This document shows, piece after piece, positions 7,832 to 14,487 of a DNA stretch of 64,000 nt (position 1 is the stretch's first letter; each line of letters begins with the position of its first letter). Position numbers and translations under genes: made by a program. Origin of the DNA: M3007 sp046160625 (GTDB lineage: Bacteria; Bacteroidota; Bacteroidia; Chitinophagales; Saprospiraceae); assembly GCA_046160625.1 (NCBI GenBank), contig JBJXGZ010000101.1, forward strand, positions 1 to 64,000, written 5' to 3'. The notes under the pieces were generated by a model, which saw only the letters and a program-made list of their open reading frames with translations, made no database searches and was not told where the DNA came from.

Positions 7832-9376
7832 ATGATAAAGAACATCCTCCTTCCACTTTACCTTTTTCTATGCCCCATCGTTATGATTGCCCAACCCTCC
7901 ATCGAATGGCAGAAAACATTCGGAGGCAGCAAGACCGAGGAGGCAAGGCAAATTCAACTAACACACGACGGTGGATATATAGTAGCTGGTATAGCAGGTT
8001 CAAGTGACGGCGACGTGGGAGCTACCAATGGCTACCATGATTTCTGGGTCTTGAAATTGGATAGCATAGGAACTGTTCAATGGAAAAAACTCTACGGTGG
8101 AAGTGATCTAGACTTTGCATTCGCAATTCAGCAAACTACTGATAGAGGGTTTGTCGTGGCAGGATTTACCAGATCAAACGATGGAGATGTATCTGGCAAC
8201 CATGGAGACTATGATGCATGGGTCTTGAAATTGGATAGCATCGGGGGCATTCAGTGGCAAAAATGCCTTGGAGGGAGCAGCTGGGAGGAGGCCTGGGACA
8301 TTCAACAGACCACCGATGGCGGGTACATTGTAGCTGGAAGGTCAGGTGCTGCAAATGGAGATGTGACCGTGAACCACGGCTCTTTGGATTATTGGGTCGT
8401 AAAATTGAGCAGTACAGGACAAATTGAGTGGCAAAAATCATTAGGGGGAGGTTTGCTCGACCTTGCTTATTCCGTTAGCCAAACGATGGATGGGGGTTAT
8501 ATTGTCGCAGGCGAGTCCAATTCGCCCGATGGGGATGTAAGCAATCTTCATGGTAGTTTTGATTATTGGGTGGTCAAGCTCAACTTTGAAGGTAAAATCG
8601 AGTGGCAAAAAACATTAGGTGGAGCAGGTCTTGACCGTGCCAACGATATTCACCAGACAAAGGATGGTGGCTATATCGTGGCAGGTCAGGCCAGGTCAAG
8701 TGGCGGTGATGTAACCGGGAGTCATGGAGGCTACGATTTCTGGGTAGTAAAATTGAATGAGACAGGGAGCATTGAGTGGCAAAAAGCACTGGGTGGAACA
8801 GCAGAGGATTACGGGAGTTCTATTCACCAGACGAATGATGACGGCTATGTCGTTATAGGACAAACTCAATCAAATAACGGAGATGTGCTAGGAAATGACG
8901 GTGGAGCAGATCTTTGGGTGGTTAAGTTGACGGATTCAGGGGAAATCCAATGGCAAAAGACCTTAGGGGGTACCATGGCAGAGCATGGTTTCTCAATTCA
9001 ACAGACAAACGATAGCGGCTATATCTTAGCGGGAGAATCTTGGTCTAGCAACGGCGATCTGACAGAAAACAAGGGCGAAACTGACTTATGGATAGTAAAA
9101 CTTTCTCCAGAATCCTCCTCCACATTCGAGACCTATGCAGGTATGCTAAAACTTTACCCCAATCCCGCTGCTCAATTCATTTCGTTGGAAACCACCTCAG
9201 TAGAGCTCACTTTAAGGGTCCAAATAACTGACTTGCTAGGCCGAGAACTCAGTCGGCAAACCATACAAAATGGCGGTAGCGCAAATATCGCCTCCTTGCC
9301 CAGCGGCTTTTATTTGCTAACAGCGACCACAAGCTCGGGCAAGGTGTTTTCCGGGAAGTTTAGGAAGCAGGAATAA
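7832..9376 (+). CDS. Secreted repeat protein with T9SS type A sorting domain
   Basis: 514 aa. Signal peptide at 1-21 (MIKNILLPLYLFLCPIVMIAQ), then seven tandem units of about 58 residues, each opening W-Q-K-x-L/F-G-G and containing Q-T-x-D-G-G-Y-I-V-A-G, a D-G-D-V stretch and DYWVVKL. This is the beta-propeller-like repeat common in Bacteroidota surface proteins. A linker and an 80-residue sorting domain follow from about 440 (KLYPNPAAQFISL ... ASLPSGFYLLTATTSSGK). It is exported by Sec and the T9SS and probably stays on the surface or in the medium. The function is unknown and no catalytic motif is seen. The strong internal repetition makes the unit number a candidate for variation between strains. 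Confidence 0.85.
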   Translation: MIKNILLPLYLFLCPIVMIAQPSIEWQKTFGGSKTEEARQIQLTHDGGYIVAGIAGSSDGDVGATNGYHDFWVLKLDSIGTVQWKKLYGGSDLDFAFAIQQTTDRGFVVAGFTRSNDGDVSGNHGDYDAWVLKLDSIGGIQWQKCLGGSSWEEAWDIQQTTDGGYIVAGRSGAANGDVTVNHGSLDYWVVKLSSTGQIEWQKSLGGGLLDLAYSVSQTMDGGYIVAGESNSPDGDVSNLHGSFDYWVVKLNFEGKIEWQKTLGGAGLDRANDIHQTKDGGYIVAGQARSSGGDVTGSHGGYDFWVVKLNETGSIEWQKALGGTAEDYGSSIHQTNDDGYVVIGQTQSNNGDVLGNDGGADLWVVKLTDSGEIQWQKTLGGTMAEHGFSIQQTNDSGYILAGESWSSNGDLTENKGETDLWIVKLSPESSSTFETYAGMLKLYPNPAAQFISLETTSVELTLRVQITDLLGRELSRQTIQNGGSANIASLPSGFYLLTATTSSGKVFSGKFRKQE

Positions 9377-9445
9377 AAGACCTTTGCATCCGGGAAGCTC
9401 CATACAAAGGCCTCATTGCTTCTTGTTGAGCCTCCTCCATTTCCC

Positions 9446-9976
9446 ATGCCCACCATCATCAACCACCTCCACGCCTCCGAACCCCGCTGGTTCGCCGTCC
9501 ACACCCGCTCCAAGAGTGAGAAATTCGTGCAGCGAATGTTGGCGAAAAAGGGAATCCATGCCTACCTGCCCTTGCAAAAACTGATGCGCAGGTATACCCG
9601 CAGCACCCGAGTGGTGGAAAAACCACTCATCAATTGCTACGTTTTTGTCAGCATTACGAAGGCAGATTACTTGCCCGTGTTGGAAACAGAAAATGTGGCA
9701 GGGTTTGTGAAACAAAACAAAGACCTGCGCTCCATCCCGGAAGCGGAAATGGAAATACTGCGCCGCATCACGTTGGAAAACGGTTTGGATGTAACTGCGA
9801 TTCCTGGCAGTTTTTCAGAAGGCGAGCAGGTAGAGATCACTGCCGGAAACCTGGTCGGGATGAAAGGCCGTATCGTGAAAACGGAAGGGACGAGAAAATT
9901 CCAGGTCGAACTGCTCACGTTGGGCTACAGCCTGCTGATCAGTGTGGATGGAGCATTTTTGGGGAAATTGATTTAG
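9446..9976 (+). CDS. UpxY-family NusG-like transcription antiterminator
   Basis: 176 aa from the ATG at 9446 (MPTIINHLHASEPRWFAVHTRSKSEK); the frame is open from 9416 but the family starts just before the RWFAVHTR motif. An N-terminal NusG (NGN) domain at about 13-110 is followed by a KOW motif near 130-160 (VEITAGNLVGMKGRIVKTEG). Such proteins let RNA polymerase read through long surface-polysaccharide operons from their 5' leaders. Here the next genes are DinB and a convergent membrane protein, not a capsule cluster, so it is an orphan. A decayed copy of its 5' end lies at 5074-5138. Confidence 0.87.
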   Translation: MPTIINHLHASEPRWFAVHTRSKSEKFVQRMLAKKGIHAYLPLQKLMRRYTRSTRVVEKPLINCYVFVSITKADYLPVLETENVAGFVKQNKDLRSIPEAEMEILRRITLENGLDVTAIPGSFSEGEQVEITAGNLVGMKGRIVKTEGTRKFQVELLTLGYSLLISVDGAFLGKLI

Positions 9977-10017
9977 AGAGGTGTTACCTTTGCGGGCTTG
10001 CGCCCTTGCCGAGAGGG

Positions 10018-10096
10018 GTGGAACACGGATTGGACACGGATTTTGGCACAATAATATTTTAAAATCCGTGTCTAATCCGTGTCATCCGTGTTCCAC
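10018..10096. repeat. Inverted repeat of ATCCGTGT words
   Basis: The left arm from 10018 (GTGGAACACGGATTGGACAC...) pairs with the right arm ending at 10096 (...ATCCGTGTTCCAC). ATCCGTG-type words occur about three times per arm, with an AT-rich loop near 10046-10060. It lies between the UpxY stop and the DinB start, so it could act as a terminator or leader structure. Confidence 0.75.
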
Positions 10097-10136
10097 TTCT
10101 AACAGTAACGCACTTACGCTTCATATTCATAATACG

Positions 10137-10721
10137 ATGACACAATCCGAGCTGCTCGACAATCTTGAATCCGATTTGAACGAGCTCTTAAAACTACTGC
10201 GCAGCAAATTCTCAGACCAACCCACTGAAGCGCTGCTTTTGCGCCCCAATCCGGGCAGTTGGAATGCGCTGGAATGTTTCGCGCATCTCAATGCCCAATT
10301 CGACTATTACCTCCCCCGCATCGAACTTGCGCTCCACAAAGCGAAAGCCCGCCGGTGGTTGCCAGCACATGAACGGCAATCCAACTGGTTGGGCCGCAGG
10401 GCGATTCATGCAGCTAGCCCTGTGCATTTGGCCGAAAAAAGACGGCACAGTCCCAAGGCGATTAATCCTTCCAAGTTGTTGAAAGTGCGGGAATACGAGC
10501 TGAAAGTGCTGCTTATCAACATCGAGCTCATGCTGCGGCTGATGCGTCAAGCGCGCGAAGTAGATACCAACAAGCCCTCGATAAAACCTATGCATTGGCA
10601 CGTTTCATCTTTTCTTTTGGGCGATTTGTTGGAATACCTGGTGCTACACGCCCAACGCCATTTGCTGCAAGCTCAATCCACAGTCGTAGAAACCAGGGCG
10701 GCGGTATCTGCTTCTTTGTAA
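10137..10721 (+). CDS. DinB-family protein
   Basis: 194 aa from the ATG at 10137 (MTQSELLDNLESDLNELLKLL). A four-helix DinB/YfiT-like fold is suggested by LRPNPGSWNALECFAHLNAQFDYYLPRIE near residues 37-65 and a C-terminal LLEYLVLHAQRHLLQ near 170. Family members use three histidines for a metal; HLNAQ and HAQRH provide two, and the third (possibly H150-H152, MHWHVSS) is plausible. They are putative metal-dependent thiol-transferase-like or hydrolase-like proteins. The 3' end overlaps the convergent membrane protein gene by 49 bp. Confidence 0.82.
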   Translation: MTQSELLDNLESDLNELLKLLRSKFSDQPTEALLLRPNPGSWNALECFAHLNAQFDYYLPRIELALHKAKARRWLPAHERQSNWLGRRAIHAASPVHLAEKRRHSPKAINPSKLLKVREYELKVLLINIELMLRLMRQAREVDTNKPSIKPMHWHVSSFLLGDLLEYLVLHAQRHLLQAQSTVVETRAAVSASL

Positions 10722-11983
10722 AATGAAAGCAACATCACCAGGCTTAAAAAACAAGGCGTAAGCATCAGATAGGTGTAAGGCATCTGAATAAACCCGTAAA
10801 AAAAGGCAAAGTAGAATTTCAGGCTGCCCAACAGAAAAAGCGAAAGACGTTGCATTTTAGCGCGTTTTCTCCACCAAAGAAAGGCGCAAAGCCCAGCGGC
10901 TGCTAAAGAAGTGATCATTTGCCACCTTTGCAGCCCAGCCAAACGGGCAGCCATATCTCCTCCCCATTCGTCCCGGAATATACCTGCCAGGCCCATGCCA
11001 TCGTACAATGGGCCACTGTTGCCCGCTTGTTCCCAACCAGCCAGTGCTGCCACAGAATAGTATTTTAAACCATTGAAGTAAATCATGGGGTCCTTGAGCA
11101 AAAATGGAAGCACAAAAAACAGCATCACGAAACCAAAAACCCAAACTGCTGTACTGATCGCGAGCCTTCGGTTTTCCACCCAAACCACTGCGAAACACAG
11201 CGGCAACCAAAGCAAAAAGGCATATCGGGATAGAAGACAGAGCACTATAAAGAATGCCAGCAATACCCCTTTTTTTCGAGGATTCCCAGCCAGATACTCC
11301 CGGATTTTAACCAATTGGAGCGCAAACAACATATAAAACCCCGCGATCATGATCTCCACCGTATTGCCAAAAGTGGCGTCGGTACCTTCTTCGATCAGGA
11401 TAAAGTGGAAAAATGGCAATGCCGTAATCAACCATTTGGCCTCCGTGCTTAGCCCCCACACTTGAGCGCGTCGAATCATCGAAATCGTCGCGATGCCCCA
11501 AATGGCAAACGCAATCCAACGCTCGTCAAAATGGAAAGCGGTCGCCGGCAAAAATGGCAGCCACATCATGGGCAAATAGGTGGGCGACAGATCATAGCCA
11601 AAACTTTGAATAATGCTGTAAGGGTACTGCCCCTCCAACATTCGCTGGTTCATTACCTGAATGGTTGGCAGAATGTCAGAAAGGCGGATATCTATCGGAA
11701 TGACGGTTATTTCGCGGTTAAAATGAAAAATGCACAAGCCCAGACCTGCGACAGTCACTATTCCCAGAAGCCAATTTTCCCAAGTGCCAACTTGGTTTTT
11801 TTTTCGGGTATTTGATTTTTCAAATGCTGCCAGCACCGCAAAAATGCCCATGGCTGCGGCCAAAATGGTCAGCACGATGCCATTTTCCCGTTGCCCCATG
11901 TACCGCAGTCGCTGCGAGGTTATGAGCAGTATTTCACAAAAAAGGAAGGCGATAAAAAGGGTGCGGTAAAGCTGGAAACGCAT
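10673..11983 (-). CDS. Polytopic membrane protein, probable GT-C type glycosyltransferase
   Basis: 436 aa from the ATG at 11983 (MRFQLYRTLFIAF); a TTG at 12004 is possible but overlaps the upstream gene. There are about ten hydrophobic segments. A loop after the third (about 95-130) reads PIDIRLSDILPTIQVMNQRMLEGQYPYSIIQSFGYDLSPTYLP, which resembles the first periplasmic loop of GT87/DUF2029-like mannosyltransferases, where an acidic residue acts in catalysis. It is downstream of and nearly touching a GT2 gene of the dolichol-phosphate-mannose-synthase type, which would make the lipid-linked sugar donor that GT-C enzymes use. The pairing supports a role in surface glycosylation (inference). 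Confidence 0.68.
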   Translation of the reverse strand: MRFQLYRTLFIAFLFCEILLITSQRLRYMGQRENGIVLTILAAAMGIFAVLAAFEKSNTRKKNQVGTWENWLLGIVTVAGLGLCIFHFNREITVIPIDIRLSDILPTIQVMNQRMLEGQYPYSIIQSFGYDLSPTYLPMMWLPFLPATAFHFDERWIAFAIWGIATISMIRRAQVWGLSTEAKWLITALPFFHFILIEEGTDATFGNTVEIMIAGFYMLFALQLVKIREYLAGNPRKKGVLLAFFIVLCLLSRYAFLLWLPLCFAVVWVENRRLAISTAVWVFGFVMLFFVLPFLLKDPMIYFNGLKYYSVAALAGWEQAGNSGPLYDGMGLAGIFRDEWGGDMAARLAGLQRWQMITSLAAAGLCAFLWWRKRAKMQRLSLFLLGSLKFYFAFFYGFIQMPYTYLMLTPCFLSLVMLLSFYKEADTAALVSTTVD

Positions 11984-12000
11984 TGAGTTGGATGGTTGGA

Positions 12001-12960
12001 TCAATTATTACTGGAGGGCGGCAGTGAACTTTCCTGCACAATATAAGGCGGGCGGCCTTTTGCCTGAATAAACAAACGGCCCAAATATTCTCCGATGATG
12101 CCGAGCGTCAGCAATTGCAATCCTCCCATTATCAGCACGGAAAGTAGCACGGAAGTCCAGCCTTGTACTGTCTCTTTGAGCACAAAATGTGCATAAACAG
12201 CATAGATAGCGTACAAAAATGCAAACCCGGAAATGATGACGCCTAGAAAAGTTGCAACGCGCAATGGCTTGACAGAAAATGCTGTAATGCCATTGAGCGC
12301 AAGCCGCAACATTTTCCTCAACGTGTATTTGGATTGCCCGGCAAATCTTTTGTCTGGAGTGTAAGGAATGATATACTGCCGGAAACCCACCCAAGGGATA
12401 AAGCCCCGGATAAACAGATCCGTCTCTTGCGATTGCCTAATCAAATCCACCACTTTTCGGTCCAGCAGACGGAAATCAGCCGCGCCCGGCTCGATGCGTA
12501 CATCGGAAAAGCGGTTCATCAAGCCGTAAAAATATTTGGAACTGAGACGCTTGAACCAGCCTGACTTTTCGTCGTCTTGTCGGCTGGTGAATACGATTTC
12601 GTAGCCTTCCGCCCATTTCTCCAAAAAAACCGGGATGTAAGCTGGCGGGTGTTGAAGGTCAGCGTCCATACAAATCACGGCTTGCCCACGCGCATGATCG
12701 TAGCCGCAACGCAGGGCGCTCATGTGGCCAAAATTGCGAGAAAAACTGAGGTAATGCACCCAGTCAGGATGATTCTGGTGCAATTGGCGCAGCAAAGCCA
12801 GGGTTTGGTCGCTGCTGCCATCGTTCACAAAAATGAGTTCGAAGGAATATTTGTCGCGGAGATTTGCAAGGATTTCCCCAATCTTTTGGACTGTCACGAA
12901 GAGATTTTCTTCCTCGTTGAAAGCGGGTACTATTATGGAGATAAGGGTTTTGTTTTCCAT
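12001..12960 (-). CDS. GT2 glycosyltransferase, polyprenyl-phosphate sugar synthase type
   Basis: 319 aa from the ATG at 12960 (MENKTLISIIVPAFNEEENL); the TTG four codons upstream is less likely. The GT-A domain spans residues 1-220, with ICMDADLQHPP (DxD-type metal site) near 90 and an LS-F-RNFG motif near 75. Two membrane helices follow at about 232-255 and 267-290, ending with the typical GIIGEYLGRLFIQAKGRPPYIV. Family members load glucose, mannose or similar onto undecaprenyl phosphate. It is followed at once by the GT-C-like membrane protein. Upstream, 23 nt away, lies a dead copy of the mutS 3' end, showing that this gene once followed mutS directly. Confidence 0.9.
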   Translation of the reverse strand: MENKTLISIIVPAFNEEENLFVTVQKIGEILANLRDKYSFELIFVNDGSSDQTLALLRQLHQNHPDWVHYLSFSRNFGHMSALRCGYDHARGQAVICMDADLQHPPAYIPVFLEKWAEGYEIVFTSRQDDEKSGWFKRLSSKYFYGLMNRFSDVRIEPGAADFRLLDRKVVDLIRQSQETDLFIRGFIPWVGFRQYIIPYTPDKRFAGQSKYTLRKMLRLALNGITAFSVKPLRVATFLGVIISGFAFLYAIYAVYAHFVLKETVQGWTSVLLSVLIMGGLQLLTLGIIGEYLGRLFIQAKGRPPYIVQESSLPPSSNN

Positions 12961-12983
12961 GTTGTGCGGCAAAAGTAGCCTTT

Positions 12984-13046
12984 CTACTTCTTCCCCGCAA
13001 TCTTCACCAATTCGTTCAACTTCTGAATGGCATCCATGGGCGTCAT
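12984..13046 (-). pseudogene. Detached copy of the last 20 codons of mutS
   Basis: Reads MTPMDAIQKLNELVKIAGKK then TAG. The working mutS ends MTPMDALWKLNELVKIAGKK then TGA. The two 63-nt copies share a 23-bp identical block (TTCTTCCCCGCAATCTTCAC...), and most other differences are at third codon positions, so both evolved as coding sequence in separate lineages. The first base of this ATG overlaps the stop codon of the cassette gene next to it. Confidence 0.85.
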
Positions 13047-13789
13047 TTTATATCAATTACCCCGTTATCCCAACATGATAACAAGAAGATTTTTTCAAAG
13101 CAAGACATTTCAAAATTTAAACGGGGAGGGATTTCTAATTTGTCAAACCATGTAGCATGATTTAGGTCACGGACTACTAAGAGAAGAAAGAGTTTGTCAA
13201 ATTCATTTAGATATGCTTGAGCAGCCACGCTTTTTTCGAAGATAACGTCTGTGATTAATTTTCCCTCTAAATTTGGTAGCAAATAGCCCTCAGATACCTG
13301 CCATACAGAATCCTTTATTTTATAAAAGTAGTGTGCGGTAATTTCAATGATAAATTTTGATAATTCTCCTTTTATGTCAAATTTTAGAAAAAAGTTAGAC
13401 GCTAAATCTTGGTCTTTCAACTTACTGTAAAGCAAGTCGCTAATGGTTGATGCAAGTGAGGTTATCTCACGTTTAGGCAAATTGAGATTATCTTGAAATG
13501 CAATATTAATGTGCAATGGTAGGCCATGTTTTTCGAGGAATATTTTCTCTGCTACCTCAACTACTATTTCTTTTAGAGAAATTATTTCTTGCAGAGAGTA
13601 CTTTTCATGGACAGGCTTTGGCCTATAAAGTCTAGTGTGTTCAATGCCAATTTTTTCTCCTGTGGTTGTAAGAAACAAGAAATCGGGTGGGTCTTTATCC
13701 ACATGATATAAGTCTCCTTGTGGAAAACTGGAAGTATTTCGTATCAATTGATCAATATGAAAGCGCTCTATCTGTTTCTTTGGTAGCAT
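13043..13789 (-). CDS. Unknown protein of the mutS-tail cassette, possible nuclease fold
   Basis: 248 aa, family not recognised. There is no signal peptide or membrane helix. Residues 33-55 read DPPDFLFLTTTGEKIGIEHTRLY: a PD, a beta hairpin and a GIEHT strand. This resembles the PD-(D/E)XK layout with T in place of the usual K, so a nuclease-like fold is possible but unproven. The sequence is clearly AT-rich beside its GC-richer neighbours. It is the last gene of a three-gene minus-strand cassette (antitoxin, PIN toxin, this gene); 9 bp separate it from the toxin stop. Its own stop (TGA at 13045-13043) overlaps the ATG of the detached mutS tail, marking the junction of the inserted block. Confidence 0.7.
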   Translation of the reverse strand: MLPKKQIERFHIDQLIRNTSSFPQGDLYHVDKDPPDFLFLTTTGEKIGIEHTRLYRPKPVHEKYSLQEIISLKEIVVEVAEKIFLEKHGLPLHINIAFQDNLNLPKREITSLASTISDLLYSKLKDQDLASNFFLKFDIKGELSKFIIEITAHYFYKIKDSVWQVSEGYLLPNLEGKLITDVIFEKSVAAQAYLNEFDKLFLLLVVRDLNHATWFDKLEIPPRLNFEMSCFEKIFLLSCWDNGVIDIK

Positions 13790-13798
13790 AAGCTTGGT

Positions 13799-14218
13799 TC
13801 ATTCAATCAACGCATTCAGCACCACTTTCAAAAACTCATCTGTAGAAATTACCTTGACTTTCGGGAAAGCAATTTTTTTCAAAACCCGAAAATGCCGATC
13901 ATCAGTGACAATAAAATCAGCGTTTCCAGCTACTGCTGCGTCCACAAATTTATCATCGTCTGGGTCTACTGTGATCAAGTTCCAGAAGTAATACTTGTTG
14001 ATTTTGAGAACATTAGATGCATGTGCAAGAAAGGCTAGCAAATCGTCGGCTACTTCTTCACCCATTTCGTCACCAATAATTTCATTGTATTCAAGCATAA
14101 TATCAGTGGTCACCACTAACTCATACTCTTTGTTTTTCAAGGCTCGGTATATCGGATAGTATTGCGAAAACTCAGAAACCGAGACAAACAAAACGTTTGT
14201 GTCCAGAACGACTTTCAT
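13799..14218 (-). CDS. PIN-domain toxin (RNase) of a toxin-antitoxin pair
   Basis: 139 aa, starting MKVVLDTNVLFVSVSEFSQY, the hallmark of the PIN family annotated as putative toxin component (TIGR00305 type). Likely metal-binding acids are D6, E43, one of D87-D89 (VDPDDDKFVDAA) and D106 (FIVTDDRHF). PIN toxins cut RNA, often tRNA or mRNA, and are held inactive by the partner protein. The start overlaps the antitoxin stop by 4 bp (ATGA), so the two are translationally coupled. Confidence 0.9.
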   Translation of the reverse strand: MKVVLDTNVLFVSVSEFSQYYPIYRALKNKEYELVVTTDIMLEYNEIIGDEMGEEVADDLLAFLAHASNVLKINKYYFWNLITVDPDDDKFVDAAVAGNADFIVTDDRHFRVLKKIAFPKVKVISTDEFLKVVLNALIE

Positions 14219-14448
14219 GCGGGAACGCGGCGATAAGGAGTGCGACGATGCTTTTTCAAAATCTCTTTCGCATCAAAGCCTTTTTCTTTCCATACTTCAT
14301 TGGCGCGTTTGGTTGCACGGTCAGCGAAAAAACGAGCCAGCATATCCCGGATTTGCAGTAATTCTTCGTCCGAAATATTACGAGAATAAAGGCTCAGCAG
14401 CTCTAATTGTAGATTGCTAAACGGTTGTTGAACAGTCTGTTCTGACAT
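14215..14448 (-). CDS. Antitoxin partner of the PIN toxin
   Basis: 77 aa from the ATG at 14448 (MSEQTVQQPFSNLQLELLSLYSR); a TTG four codons upstream is the only alternative. The central part (ISDEELLQIRDMLARFFADRATKRANEVW) is the short helical segment found in antitoxins paired with this PIN group, and the tail is basic (KKHRRTPYRRVPA). It should bind the toxin and probably its own promoter. It overlaps the toxin gene by 4 bp and starts 40 bp after the mutS stop codon. Confidence 0.82.
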   Translation of the reverse strand: MSEQTVQQPFSNLQLELLSLYSRNISDEELLQIRDMLARFFADRATKRANEVWKEKGFDAKEILKKHRRTPYRRVPA

Positions 14449-14487
14449 GGATAGTTTCAATTTTTGTACAAAAATAGTTTTTCCTAA

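Noticed and set aside
7832..9376. Tandem repeats of the 514-aa protein gene as a CRISPR-like array
   Set aside because: The period is about 174 bp, the units are coding and diverged, and there are no short identical repeats with unique spacers.
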